Shown: positions 12,501-22,718 of the stretch, one piece after another
Layout: each line of letters starts with the position of its first letter
How positions within the stretch are numbered: position 1 is the first letter of the stretch
Assembly: GCA_001275005.1 (NCBI GenBank)
Contig: JWZX01003288.1
Location: forward strand, 1-54,584
DNA from: Chrysochromulina tobinii
Lineage: Eukaryota; Haptophyta; Prymnesiales; Chrysochromulinaceae
Length of the DNA: 54,584 nucleotides
Reading direction: 5' to 3'
The notes under the pieces: model-generated
Told to the model about the DNA's origin: nothing
Databases searched by the model: none
What the model saw: only the letters and a program-made list of their open reading frames with translations
Made by a program: the position numbers and the translations under genes

Positions 12501-15500
12501 GCAATACACCTCATCAGCAGTGCGGTTGACCACCGCGTCCACGTATTCGAACGCGCCGCCGCCGCCGAAGCGGCATCGGTAGTGCGAGCCGCCATGCAGC
12601 CCGCCAGTCGTGTGACGGCCGGTGCCGGCCAGCATGAGGGCCGGTGGGTTGCCAAGGGTGGGCCCGGAGGCGGGACTGAGCGCGGTGACGTTCGGCGTGC
12701 CGTAATAGGTGAACGGCTTGCCTGGCTCGTAAATGGGGCGCTGGCGCAGGCGGCCGACGTCACGGAAGGCACGCGGGCCAAAGGTGCTCGTCGGGTCAAA
12801 GTCGGGGGCCTCGTAGTAGGGCGCAATGTCCGGCACCAGCTGGTACTGCTGCGCGTTGAGCGAGACGTGCAGCGGCACGCTCGTTGCGTCGACGAGTGCC
12901 CCGAGTTCGATCTGCACCGCACGGATGTAGTGAAAATCCGTATTCTTGCCCGAGCGGGACGAGAAGCCTATACTCCAGCCGGGCGCGGGTGCCCAATCGG
13001 GGAGGAAGAGCTCGCCACGTCGCACGTAAATCATCCCCGCGTGGCTCACGTACAGGCCTTCGGTGGTGTACTCGATGATGGTGGCGCGGAAGCCCTCTTG
13101 GCGGAAGTTGGCGGCGAGCGGCACATCCCAGAGCAGCTGGGTGGCGTAGTAAACGACGAGGGAAGGGCAGGTCCTCAGCTGCTCGGGCGGCGGGCAGCGG
13201 CGCGACGTGAGGAAGCACACGCGCAGCCCTAGCCCCCCGCCGTACTCGCCCATGCGCCCAGGGGGGCAGCAGCCCAAAACTCACCCCCAGCCCGTCGCCG
13301 TAGTGGTCTGGGAAGCCGTTCCACGCTTGGAGCTCAAACGAGATGCGGAACACAGCAAAGCTCAGCATGGTGGCGTTGAGCACGCCCGACGGCACGATGA
13401 CGGAGCCGAGAGAGCCTTCATGCCCGCTCGTGAGCAAGAAACTGCCGTCGGACTGCTCCGAGGCATCGTCATACATCCAATCCGACGGCACGAGGTCCGC
13501 GGGGCCCGATTCGTTGAGAGGCAGCCACATCATGCGGACCAGCACCGCCGCGGGCGCAAGCGACGCATGCGGCGAGGCGCAGTGCAGCTGGCCAGCCGTC
13601 GCAGTAGCGGCCACCACCTCGGCACCAAAGCGGCAGCGCGGTGCGAACGCGCCCGTGAGATCGCTCCCAATGCTCACACTCACGAGGGTCTCACCGTCAG
13701 TCGGGCCACTCGAAGGAGACAGAGCCGTCGGACGGAGCGGCTCGGTGTAGTAAAAGTCAAAGGTGCCCGCGCGCACGTAGTTCTGCGAGTTGAGGCTCAG
13801 ATAGAGGGCAGCGGGCCCGGCGCTGCCGCTGATGGCGGGCGGCGATCGGCAGCGGACCACCGAGCGCGCCACGTCGTAGCTCGCGTACGTCACGTCGGCG
13901 CCGGGGGACTCCTCCACGAGCGGGCCGCTGCCAAAGCGGCATCGATAGTCGGAGCCGTTGGCAAGGTTCGTGCCCTCAAAGACGAGGAGCGTGCCGCCAT
14001 TGGTTGGGCCCGAGAGCGGGGACGCGCCGCTCACCACACTCACTCCGTACACGACGAAGTGCGCGAGCGGCCCGACTGCGTCCTGTGCGTTGACGCTGAA
14101 GTTGAGCGGCAGCGTCAAGTTGAGAGCCTCGACGGCGGCGGCCTCAAACGGTGCGGTGGTACAGCGCACCGCCTCGTTCACAAACTGGGCGGTGAGGTTG
14201 TCGCCCCCGAGAAAGCACCGGTACGCTGAGGTCGAGAAGGTGCCGAGCGTGAGCGCGGCGGTCAGCGGGTCCACATGGACGACCGTCGTGAGGGTTCGAG
14301 GGTCCTCCGCGAGCAGCGTGAGGTTTGCCTCGACATTGCTCGTGAACAGCCGAATGATTGTGCCCCCCGCGACGGGTCCACTGCTAGGGCTCGCCACATT
14401 GAGCGACGGAAAGCGCGCTGCACCGTAGTAGCCAAAACTCTCCGCACTTCCCGCCGTGAGAGGTACGTACTGTTGGCCGTTGAGCGTGATCTCCACGGCG
14501 CGCTCGGCAGTGCTCAAAAGGGTGGCAGCCGTGAGCTCGACGCTGTCGAGCCACCACTCGTCCTGCTGGCGCGAGTTGGAGGCGGTGAATCCGAAGCGCC
14601 AGCTCGACGGCGGGTTCCAGCTCGCGGGGAGCGGCAGCCGATCAATGAGCCGTACGCGCGAGACGCTGAAGGACAGCCGTCGCTGCGCCACCTCGAAGTG
14701 ACACGGGGTCCATGCGCCCGTACGCACGCCGCCGTACAGCTGCTCATTGTACAGACGCGTGCCCTCGAGCCAAACTTCGAGCATGGGCACGCGCCCCGCG
14801 AACTGGAGCTGGAGCGCGAGCCCAAAGGCTGCGCCGGACATGCCAAAAGCGCGCGCGGGCAGCTCCCCGAGGTTGACGGTGAACGAGCCGTCGCCGTGGG
14901 GCGCCATCAAATCCCGGTTCTCCTTTCCTATGAGCAGCTCAAAGGTCAAGTTGAACTCGAGTGGGCGCGGCGCGAGCGTCACGTTCGGGGTGTCGAGCAC
15001 GTACGCACCCGTCGTGTACGGAAGCGGCGTGGTCAGGCGCAGTGCGCCGTCGCGCGTCGGGCACAGCCACTCGCATCGCGCCGAGTGCGCGCTAGTGTAC
15101 GCGTCGTCGGCCGAGCCGCCACAGGAGAAGACGGAGCCAAGGCCGCACGGACGGTCACGGTCGCGCACGAGCACGGCGTTGCCGTACAAGAAGCCGCGGA
15201 GCTCTGAGGCGGCTCCAAAGTCCACACGCAGCGTGCTGAGGGCGCCGGCGCGCCGTGCGGCGGGCGCGTTGCACTGCACGACACCAGGGGCGATCGAGAA
15301 CACGCGCGACATGAAGGCTTTGACGGGGCGCGAGTGCACGAGCGGCATATGATGCCCGGGGCCGCCGAATCGACACGACGTCGAATTGAGAATGACTTCA
15401 TGCAACGTCACGTGGGGCGGGTATACGAGGAGCGTCAGCGTAGTGCCACCGCTCGCGGGGCCGCGCACGGGTGCTAAGTTGGTCACGTTGGGCGGCTCAT

Positions 15501-18156
15501 AATAGACAAAGCCACCCGCGACGTCATGGAAGGTTTGGCCGTTGAGCGCGACGGCGAACGGCACAGTCCGCGGGCCGTCGGTGGCCGACGCACCCGCGCT
15601 CGCGCTCGCATTCGGAGGGGCCACGCACAGCACTGCGCCGTGAGGTTCGTCGATCCAGGACAGCTCGGCGTTCAGCGAGCGACTCAGGTAGCGTTCGGCC
15701 GGCGTCGGGTTGGCGTAGAGCAACTCGGTGTTCAGGTGCGGGCCGCGGGCCACGTTGATCAGCGGCGCGTCGCGTGCGTACGTACCTTCCACAATGGTCG
15801 AACCGAAGCGGCACTGGTAGTGCGAGCCATTTGCCATCCCACCGCTCGCTACACTACGCACGGCGACCGTTGTCGCGCCGGCTACCGGCCCATTCTGAGG
15901 GTAGACGGAGGCGGTGTCCGGGTGCGAATAGAATCCAAACGTCACGTTGGAGGCGGTGAAGTCGCGCGCATTCAAAGAGACTTCGAGAGCACGAGTGCCT
16001 TCTACGGTCGCTGCGGGCGAGAGGCAGGTGAGCGTCTCGTCGTCCATGCGGCTCGCTTCCGTCTCACCCGCGTCGGCGAAGCGGCAACGGTACGCGCCGC
16101 CGCTGTCGAAGGCGGTGCCATTGACGCGCACGAGGGTCCCACCGAGGGTCGGCCCCGTACTCGGCGAAAGGGAGTTCACCTCGAAAAAGGGAAAGGGAGT
16201 AGGCGCCGTGTACTGCTGTCCATTGAGCGTGAGGGCGACAGTTGCGAGGCCCGAGCCGAGGCCGGCCGGTGCCACCGCCAGGACGAGCGAGTCGTTGACA
16301 AAGGTGGCGGGTACGATCGTCGTGCTTCCTCCAGGGCGCCCAAAGGCGACGCGGTAATCATCGCCGCCGGAGAAATTGGCGCCAAGGAGGCTCACATTGG
16401 CGCCGACGCCCGCCGGTGCGACGCTCTTGTAGGGCCCGCGCGCGTCCGCGAGGTGCGGATGGTTATAGAAGCGAAACTGGACGTCTGAGCTCGAGGTGGA
16501 GTCGACGCGGTTGTTGAGCGACACTTCCAGCGGCACGAGTTGGGCTCGGCGTACGGCCGGCGACGGGCATACGAGCTTGGGAGCGACATACGAGGCATGC
16601 GTCACGTGTTCGTTGGGCTGCCCGAAGCGGCACCGGTAGTCAGCACCGCCTGCAAAGTGCGAGCCCACGACGGTCACGGTGGTGTTGCCTTGCTCGGGGC
16701 CCGTGGTCGGGCTAAAGGAGAAGACAGCCGGCGTGCTGGTGTACGTGAAGACGGCGGGCGCGCCCAGGCGCGAGATGTCGTGCCCATCGTTGAGCGAGAC
16801 GCCAAATTCGGCCGTTCCCACGTCCAGCAGGTAGCCTGACTGGACCGTCAGGTCGTCGATCCAATGATTGTCCTTTCGCTCTCCTGTGCGCCCGCCCCAG
16901 CCCAGAGACCAGCCTACCTCGGGTGCCCACGACGGCACCGTGCTGACCAGCACGACCTCGCCGTCAAAGGAGACGGACAGGCCCGCATCATCGTAGCGCA
17001 CGCTCACCGGCTGCGCCCTGATCTCGTTGAAGCCATCGCTGCGCAGCCGATCGCCCATGAAGGTCGAGTTGAGCAGCGTCCCATTATACACCGCCTCGAT
17101 GATCCCGTGCCCTTCGTTGTAAGAGTCGTCGAAGAAGCCTCGCGTGCGGAAGCGCACGATGAGACCGTCACCCACGCCCATCTCGCCGAAGACTGTGTGC
17201 ACGTGCAACAGGTCGGCGTACACGAACGAGTACCCGTCGGCCCCCGTGCCCCCCCCAACGAAGTGCGACCACGAGGCGGTGAACGCGCGCACCGGCACGC
17301 CGGCAGGAGCGCCCGGGTTGTAGAGCGCGAGAATCATGGCGCCCGTCTCGGAGAACAGGTTGCGCGTGAGCTTGATTACGCTACCCTCGTGAATCGCTCG
17401 GCCCAGCAGCGTCAGGTTGTGCCCGCTCGCAAACCTGTGGATGCGCTCCGGATCGGTGTAACCGGGTACGCAGCCGTCGTGCCGCGGCACCACGACGCAC
17501 GGTTGGAGCACCTCGACCACAGGCAGCGGCACGTTGAAGCTGAAGCTCGCGGAACCGACGGCATCGGCCGCATTCGCCGTCGGCGCGATGCACTCGATTT
17601 GGCCGTCACTCACATTGCCCACCGTCCCGACCACGGCGCCGGCGCGGTATGCGTCGCCGACGCGTAATCGGCCAAAGGTGCAGACCACGCGATCGCTTGT
17701 GAGCGCGCTGAAGCCGGAGCCGAGCACCGTGACCACCGTGCCGCCTTCCGTTGAGCCACTCGCTGGCGAGATGGCGCTGACATTGGGCGGTGCGTAGTAC
17801 TGATACGGCTGTGGCTCACCCGAGCAGAAGCTGCTGCCACCGTCGATGCTGACGTTCGTCGGCACGCTGGCGGCTACGTCGGACGATGGCGATAGGCAGC
17901 CTACGCGCTCCGCGTCCTCAAAGTACTCAGCACCAACGATAGACGTGCCGAACGAGCATCGCCACGCAGCGCCGTCGCCTAACCTCGTACCGGTGAGGTT
18001 GACCAGCGTGCCACCGAGCATCGGCCCGGCCGTCGGGCTGATCGTCAGCACGACGCAGTCCTCGGAGAGCGTGAGGGTGTCATGAGGCGGCGACGGCGCG
18101 TTGGCACTGGCTACGGTGGCGCTGATGGCTAAAAGAGCGAGGCAGAACCGCGGCAT
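3515..18156 (-). CDS. Giant secreted IPT/TIG-repeat protein with lectin-like modules (two frame breaks)
   Basis: Three overlapping open frames (18156 to about 13266; about 13260 to 9130; about 9130 to 3515) make one protein: matching repeat modules continue across both joins, and removing one base at each break gives exactly 4,880 codons. The first ATG (18156) gives a signal peptide (MPRFCLALLAISATVASA). I count about 31 IPT/TIG Ig-like repeats with the core SP-x-SGP-xx-GGT and CRFG, most ending in a (V/L)SLNGQQY-like strand. Seven concanavalin-like modules are interspersed, recognised by (V/L)SFxYGxLP, a glycine-rich GLxxxF strand and WRFGFGARTG. A Cys-rich motif (GTDCSDC) lies near the second break. 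No C-terminal membrane helix is seen, so the product is probably secreted or wall-bound. IPT domains occur in plexins, fibrocystin and algal surface proteins; an adhesive or glycan-binding role is inferred. No intron is needed over 14.6 kb. Confidence 0.8.
9127..9132 (-). other. Reading-frame break 2 in the IPT giant (six-base G/C run)
   Basis: On the coding strand a run of six G joins the upstream frame, which ends shortly after VTCVL, to the downstream frame starting GVLLRVAPNAQQY. Five G would restore a continuous IPT repeat. Assembly insertion, real mutation or +1 frameshifting cannot be told apart here. Confidence 0.65.
13261..13266 (-). other. Reading-frame break 1 in the IPT giant (six-base G/C run)
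   Basis: The coding strand reads CTG CCC CCC TGG. The upstream frame carries the lectin-like module as far as GVSFGLLPP, and the rest of the same module (GRMGEYGGGLGLRVCF) lies in the next frame. One C fewer would join them, matching the sister modules (for example SFSYGDLPAGNIGELGAGRG). Confidence 0.7.
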
Positions 18157-18368
18157 GGCGAGCACGCGACGCTATGAAATGGCTGTGAACATCCCGGTTT
18201 CAGGACGGTGGCCTCAGGCTCGAGGCGATTCATTGGGTCACGTTCACAGGTACTTTCACAGTTCATCGTAAAATCAGTCCAGAGGCCTTGCGAACGCGCG
18301 GAGGGGCGGCGAAGCGAAGCGGCCCGTGCTTTCGGCGCGAGAGAGGGTCTGGGCCAAGTGCCCACATA
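18157..18368. promoter_or_regulatory. Divergent promoter between the IPT giant and small membrane protein
   Basis: This 212-base spacer lies between two outward-facing start codons and must carry both promoters if both genes are real. I see no clear TATA box. Confidence 0.35.
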
Positions 18369-18605
18369 ATGCAGCGTCGTTCGGGGGCAGCATCACGAGC
18401 CCGCGAAGAAGACGCCGCAAGGAGTGCATCGGCGGACACGTTGCTCGACAAGGCCGAGCAGAGTGTGGTTGCTGATGCGCCGCAGAAGCCCTGGAGCCTG
18501 AAACGGAGGATCGCCATCTGCGTGCTCTTTGTAGGCGGGCTATGGATCTTCTGCTACGTCCTCACGCGTCTTCTCATATACGTAATGCTCCGTCTTAACC
18601 TTTGA
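18369..18605 (+). CDS. Small single-pass membrane protein, unknown function
   Basis: A 78-residue frame starts at the first ATG. It has a polar, Ala/Arg/Glu-rich N-terminal half, a basic SLKRR just before the membrane, and one long hydrophobic helix (about residues 50-74, IAICVLFVGGLWIFCYVLTR onward) close to the C-terminus, so it would be tail-anchored with a cytosolic N-terminus. The frame stays open upstream but without another ATG. I recognise no family. The hydrophobic pattern makes it more than a chance frame, but support is modest. It is divergent from the IPT giant. Confidence 0.45.
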   Translation: MQRRSGAASRAREEDAARSASADTLLDKAEQSVVADAPQKPWSLKRRIAICVLFVGGLWIFCYVLTRLLIYVMLRLNL

Positions 18606-19042
18606 GCCCGGCGACAACATGCGCTGCGTCGCTTGGAGCGGCGTCACGTCCTGTGTCATATGAGATACGTGTCATCCTTGTAATCATAAAACCATCGACA
18701 TCTGCACCGTGCCTGACACCATACCCGTCATGTGAATCGTTCAGTCCGCTCCCCCCACTTTTCATACTACATGTGCGCGTTCTCGTCGGGTCGTCTCCCG
18801 CTCTATGAGCTGCGTCCCCGATGATTTTGGAGTGCGTCCGGGTGTCCCGCTTTTGCATCCTGCGGCCCTGGCGCCCCTCGGAACGTCGATGCCCATGGAC
18901 TCTACCCCGCCGCCTTGGCCTTCACACCTCGCCTCGCTCACCCCAGCTGCCATCCTCCGCTGATGCCGCTGCCCACGCTCTGGCCGCGCGAAGCACATCC
19001 CCGTGCCGCCAGCCGCGCGTATGCGTTCAGACTTGGTGCCGC
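18606..19042. other. Intergenic region
   Basis: This convergent spacer lies between the small membrane protein and the repeat-rich gene. It is noticeably more AT-rich near 18650-18780 than the flanking exons, as expected for 3' ends. Nothing else is recognisable. Confidence 0.4.
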
Positions 19043-22000
19043 TCATGGTTTCGGTCCACGGCGACGGCGGCCGACCCCGCCTCCGCCACCACCTCCATCG
19101 CCGCCGTTGCTGCCACCGTGGCTTCCTTGGCCGTGAGCGCTTGCGCGTGCGCTACCGCTACCGTTGCCATGGCTTCCGCCCCGAACCTCTGGTTGGCTTC
19201 TCACGCCTTCATCGGCCTTCGTCGCCCCCCCCACCAAGCCGTTGGAGTCCCGGCTACCGTGCCCTCCGCGCGTGCGGCCTGGGCGAGAGCGGCTCTTGCC
19301 ACTCGCCAACGGCTCTTGCCGGCCGCCCAGTCCAGTGGCCACCTGGACCCGGAGTTGCAATGAGAGTAGCATGCTCGATATGGGGACGAGAGTCAGCACC
19401 ACTACCAGTGCGTTCGATGCGCCAGTGGTGGCACCAGCAGCAGTGGCCCCAGCGGCCCCAGCGGCCCCAGCGGTCCCAGCGGCCCCAGCGGCCCCAGCGG
19501 CCCCAGCGGCCCCAGCGGCCCCAGCGGCCCCAGCGGCAGCTGAAAGGCGCGGCGGCTCTCTGCGGTCTGAGGCCCTTGAGGCGGCCGCAGGGGCAGGCCG
19601 GGGCGGTAGGGTAGAGACGAGGCCGGACAAGGCAAGGATCGCAGCGTGCTCGTTTTGTGGGCGGATTCCGAGCGCATGAGCCGCTGCCATGACGATCGTC
19701 CGAGCGTTCACGCCGCGTGCTTGCGCCGCCACATCAGCGGCTTCAGTGACAGCCGTGATGGCCTTTGTGACCGACGCATCTGGAGTTCCCGAGGAGGATG
19801 CGGCCTTCGTCTTCAGCCCTGGCTGTGAGTCTGGCTGTGGTGCCGGACGTACATCGCCACTCGATTTGGCGGCAACGGCAGGCGCGCTCGACCGCTTCGG
19901 CAACGAGTGCACCAAGGGCGGCGCGCTCATAAGCGGCAAGCTGCAGGGCTCCAAAATGCACCGACCATCGTCGCCCGACCTGCCTTCGCGGCGCGGCCCA
20001 GCGCCGCCAGCGCCGCCAGCGCCGCCAGCGCCGCCAGCGCCTCCCTCTCCACTGTGAGCACCGCCGCGTGCACCGACGCCGTCCTCTCGAACAGCGGCAG
20101 TTGGGGCCCCAGCGCCACGCCGTTTGGCGTCGATGTGTCGGCGGAGATCTCCAGGTGCTGCCGCCGCCGTCGCTGGAGACGCCACGGCAGCTGCCTCAAC
20201 AGCCAGCCCACTCGTCGGATGTGGAGGAGCGAGCTTTTGTTGCGGACGCTTCCCCACATCTGACCGTGGCACGGAGCTTACGCTACCCGACGCAGGCAGC
20301 GATGCACCCACCGCCTCTGCTGAAGGCGTACCGACCGAATCTTGGGCACTGCCACTGTGGCTACGGCCACCGCTGCGGCTTCCGCGGCTGCTGCTGCTGC
20401 TGGCGACCAGGCTGGCGGTAGAGGCATCAGGTGGTGGGGAGGGCAGCGCGGCTGTCGGGCCGAGAATAGATCGATTCTGCAGCATCTCGTCGACGGCAGC
20501 CATCGCCGCGCGATGGGCGGCCTCGCCCTTGCCGACTCCCCTTCCGCGCCCATCGCCCTTGGCACCGCCCCTGCCGCCGCTGGGCTTGCCAGGGCGCTCG
20601 CCGGTGTGTACCTCTTCGCGGCCACCATGAGCAGACGTCGAAGCCGCCGTCGTCGCGGGTGTCGTCCTCAGAGGGTACGGATGTGTCGTCGTACGCTCCC
20701 ACACATTCGTTGGATCCTCGGCAAGCGGAGACCACTCAGAAGGAGGAACAGCACCGCCCGAATTGCGCACGTCATTAGGTGATGGCGCCCACACCGACGG
20801 CGCAGCAGCACCGCCCGAATTGCGCACGTCATTAGGTGACGGCGCCCACACCGACGGCGCAGCAGCACCGCCCGAATTGCGCACGTCCTTAGGTGATGGC
20901 GCCCACACCGAAGGCGCAGCAGCACCGCCCGAATGGCATCCGTCACGGGTCAGATGGTGGGCCGAGGCATGAGGCATGATGGTGGGCCCACCGTCACGAG
21001 GCAGATGGTGGGCCGAGGAAATCGCTGCTGAGGCTCGAAGTCGCGGAGGAGGCGGCAAGGGTGGAGGCAGCATCGACTCGCGCCAATCGCCCTCAATCCC
21101 AATCCTGTCGCCGCTGTGCCGCTCCTCGGCAGCGCCCGCACGTCCGCTGCTGCCAGTGGCTCCTACCCTCCGACTGTGAGCATCCACCAGTGGCTGTGAA
21201 CATCCACCAGTGGCTCCTACCCTCCGACCAGTGCGCTCTGCCGCCGCACCAGTGCGCTCTGCCACCGCACCAGTGCGCTCTACCGCCGCACCAGTGCGCT
21301 CTGCCGTTGCCCTGGCCTGCGCTGCTTGTGCTGCTGCTGCCGCTTGTGCTGCTGCTGCCGCTTGTGCTGCTGCTGCCGCTTGTGCTGCTGCTGCCGCTTG
21401 TGCTGCGGCTGCTCGCGCCTCACGTTCCTGCCGGTCCTGCGCCTCGCGCTCCTGCCGGCGCCGGTCGAGCTCCGCGAGCTTGGCGGCGGCGCTCGCTCGC
21501 TGCCGCTCCGCCTCCAGCTCCTCCTCAACCTGCCGCTCGCGACGGCGCTTCTCTGCGAGTGCGACCATCTGGGCTTTGATGTCGACCGACTCGTCCGCCT
21601 CCCTTGCACTCGATGTGGCGGGTGCAGCGGAGGTGAGCTCCACAGAGGGAGACGGCCCAGGCGCTGGACGGCGCACGCCGCCTTTGCTGCCGCTCTCGTC
21701 AGTCCCAACGCTGTCTCGTGGCGTGCTCGCACTTGGCTGGACGACCGGCGGGCCTGGCATCGAGCGCACCATGGCCACGTTGTCTCGTGGCGTGCTCACA
21801 CTTGATTGGACGACCGGCGGGCCTGGCATCGAGCGCACCATGGCAACGCTGTCTCGTGGCGTGCTCACACTTGATTGGACGACCGGCGGGCGTGCGGCGG
21901 GCGCCGCCATGGCCGCCATGGCCGCCATGGTGCGCTCGACGCCAGGCTCGCTGCGCATATGCGGCGGCTGTGCGACCCGCTGCTGCTGCTGCTTCTGGTG

Positions 22001-22561
22001 CTGCTGCAACTGGCGTCGGCGATGGGCCTCTTGTGCAGCGCTCAGCTCTGCTTCGAAAGCCTGGCGCTTCTCTGCATCGTACTCGGAGTCCACGGGGAGG
22101 GTGACCAGCCCGCCACAGCCATCAAACGTACCGCCACGGCTACTCTGAGCTCCTCTAGCGCCTCCGCCTCCGCCTCCGCCTCCGCCTCCGTTTCCGCCGC
22201 CTGAGCTTCCGCCTCCACCTCCACCTCCGCCTCCACCTCGCTCAAAGGTGTCCGGTACGTATTGATCGAGGGCTGCATCACGCCGCAGCTTCACGACCTC
22301 AAATTCATCATGGGGGCGTGACGCGATTCGATGATCGCGGTCATCGGCGTCGCAATACACGTCTTCCTCAAACCTCGCCTTGAGCTCAGCCCTCACATGC
22401 GGCTGCGAGAGCCGTTCGCGCTCCCGCGCTGCCCATGCCCGTTCTCGGCTCGCCGGATCTGCAGGAGTAAGTGCTGTTCCCCTGGTGGCCGTTGGCCGAG
22501 GCGGTGGAGGCAGCGCGCTCGCCGCCTCATCGGCATCGTCCTCGTCGCCCCACTTCGGCAT
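19043..22561 (-). CDS. Large disordered repeat-rich protein with a coiled-coil segment, unknown function
   Basis: A single frame of 1,172 residues starts at ATG 22561 (MPKWGDEDDADEAA). The first 115 residues are acidic/charged and look conserved (for example RFEEDVYCDADDRDH). After a poly-Gly tract come three copies of a unit with VQSSVSTPRDSVAMVRSMPG, an Arg/Glu-rich coiled coil (about 330-385) running into AAAAQ repeats, ERTGAA repeats, four copies of a unit with NSGGAAAPSVWAPSP, and Ser/Pro-rich sequence. A short Ala-rich helical stretch (VTEAADVAAQARGVNARTI) precedes a GAAGAA tract. The last 150 residues are low-complexity, and the true 3' end may differ through an unseen intron or frame break. 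No enzyme motif is seen. It is divergent from rsmH, 157 bases away. Confidence 0.55.
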   Translation of the reverse strand: MPKWGDEDDADEAASALPPPPRPTATRGTALTPADPASRERAWAARERERLSQPHVRAELKARFEEDVYCDADDRDHRIASRPHDEFEVVKLRRDAALDQYVPDTFERGGGGGGGGGGSSGGGNGGGGGGGGGGARGAQSSRGGTFDGCGGLVTLPVDSEYDAEKRQAFEAELSAAQEAHRRRQLQQHQKQQQQRVAQPPHMRSEPGVERTMAAMAAMAAPAARPPVVQSSVSTPRDSVAMVRSMPGPPVVQSSVSTPRDNVAMVRSMPGPPVVQPSASTPRDSVGTDESGSKGGVRRPAPGPSPSVELTSAAPATSSAREADESVDIKAQMVALAEKRRRERQVEEELEAERQRASAAAKLAELDRRRQEREAQDRQEREARAAAAQAAAAAQAAAAAQAAAAAQAAAAAQAAQARATAERTGAAVERTGAVAERTGAAAERTGRRVGATGGCSQPLVDAHSRRVGATGSSGRAGAAEERHSGDRIGIEGDWRESMLPPPLPPPPRLRASAAISSAHHLPRDGGPTIMPHASAHHLTRDGCHSGGAAAPSVWAPSPKDVRNSGGAAAPSVWAPSPNDVRNSGGAAAPSVWAPSPNDVRNSGGAVPPSEWSPLAEDPTNVWERTTTHPYPLRTTPATTAASTSAHGGREEVHTGERPGKPSGGRGGAKGDGRGRGVGKGEAAHRAAMAAVDEMLQNRSILGPTAALPSPPPDASTASLVASSSSSRGSRSGGRSHSGSAQDSVGTPSAEAVGASLPASGSVSSVPRSDVGKRPQQKLAPPHPTSGLAVEAAAVASPATAAAAPGDLRRHIDAKRRGAGAPTAAVREDGVGARGGAHSGEGGAGGAGGAGGAGGAGPRREGRSGDDGRCILEPCSLPLMSAPPLVHSLPKRSSAPAVAAKSSGDVRPAPQPDSQPGLKTKAASSSGTPDASVTKAITAVTEAADVAAQARGVNARTIVMAAAHALGIRPQNEHAAILALSGLVSTLPPRPAPAAASRASDRREPPRLSAAAGAAGAAGAAGAAGAAGAAGTAGAAGAAGATAAGATTGASNALVVVLTLVPISSMLLSLQLRVQVATGLGGRQEPLASGKSRSRPGRTRGGHGSRDSNGLVGGATKADEGVRSQPEVRGGSHGNGSGSARASAHGQGSHGGSNGGDGGGGGGGVGRRRRGPKP
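19450..19545. repeat. 9-base tandem repeat (CGGCCCCAG)
   Basis: About ten units of CGGCCCCAG in tandem lie inside the repeat-rich gene, encoding Gly-Ala-Ala on the minus strand. The unit length keeps the frame, so copy number can vary without truncation. Confidence 0.75.
20748..20936. repeat. 57-base coding tandem repeat
   Basis: Three full units and a partial fourth contain GCACCGCCCGAATTGCGCAC followed by GTCATTAGGTGATGGCGCCC. They encode the NSGGAAAPSVWAPSP block on the minus strand. Units are nearly identical, pointing to recent expansion. Confidence 0.7.
21240..21415. repeat. 18-base and 21-base coding tandem repeats
   Basis: CACCAGTGCGCTCTGCCG-type units (ERTGAA on the minus strand) are followed by TGCTGCTGCCGCTTGTGC-type units (QAAAAA on the minus strand). 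Both preserve the reading frame. Confidence 0.65.
21715..21893. repeat. About 66-base coding tandem repeat, three copies
   Basis: Three near-identical units contain CTGTCTCGTGGCGTGCTC and GACGACCGGCGGGC. They encode the VQSSVSTPRDSVAMVRSMPG unit on the minus strand. Confidence 0.7.
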
Positions 22562-22718
22562 CGTGCTCGTCCAGAACCAAGTTTCGTCAACTCCCCAAAC
22601 TTATGCGAATGTGGACCATGGTCGACCGTTAAAGACGCCCGGGGGGAGCCGGAGTGCAAAGTAGCGACGTGCGCTTGAAAGAGGTTCATCAATCTCAAGG
22701 TTCAATCTCAACTTGGTC
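22562..22718. promoter_or_regulatory. Divergent promoter for the repeat-rich gene and rsmH
   Basis: There are 157 bases between the two outward-facing ATG codons. No element is recognisable, but shared regulation is likely from the spacing. Confidence 0.4.

Noticed and set aside
3515..18156. Three separate IPT genes instead of one
   Set aside because: Only the first part has a signal peptide, the later parts lack a good ATG and 5' region, and each break falls inside a repeat module that continues in the next frame.
20748..21893. CRISPR-like spaced repeats
   Set aside because: The units are direct tandem repeats without unique spacers, lie in a eukaryotic coding frame and keep the codon phase.
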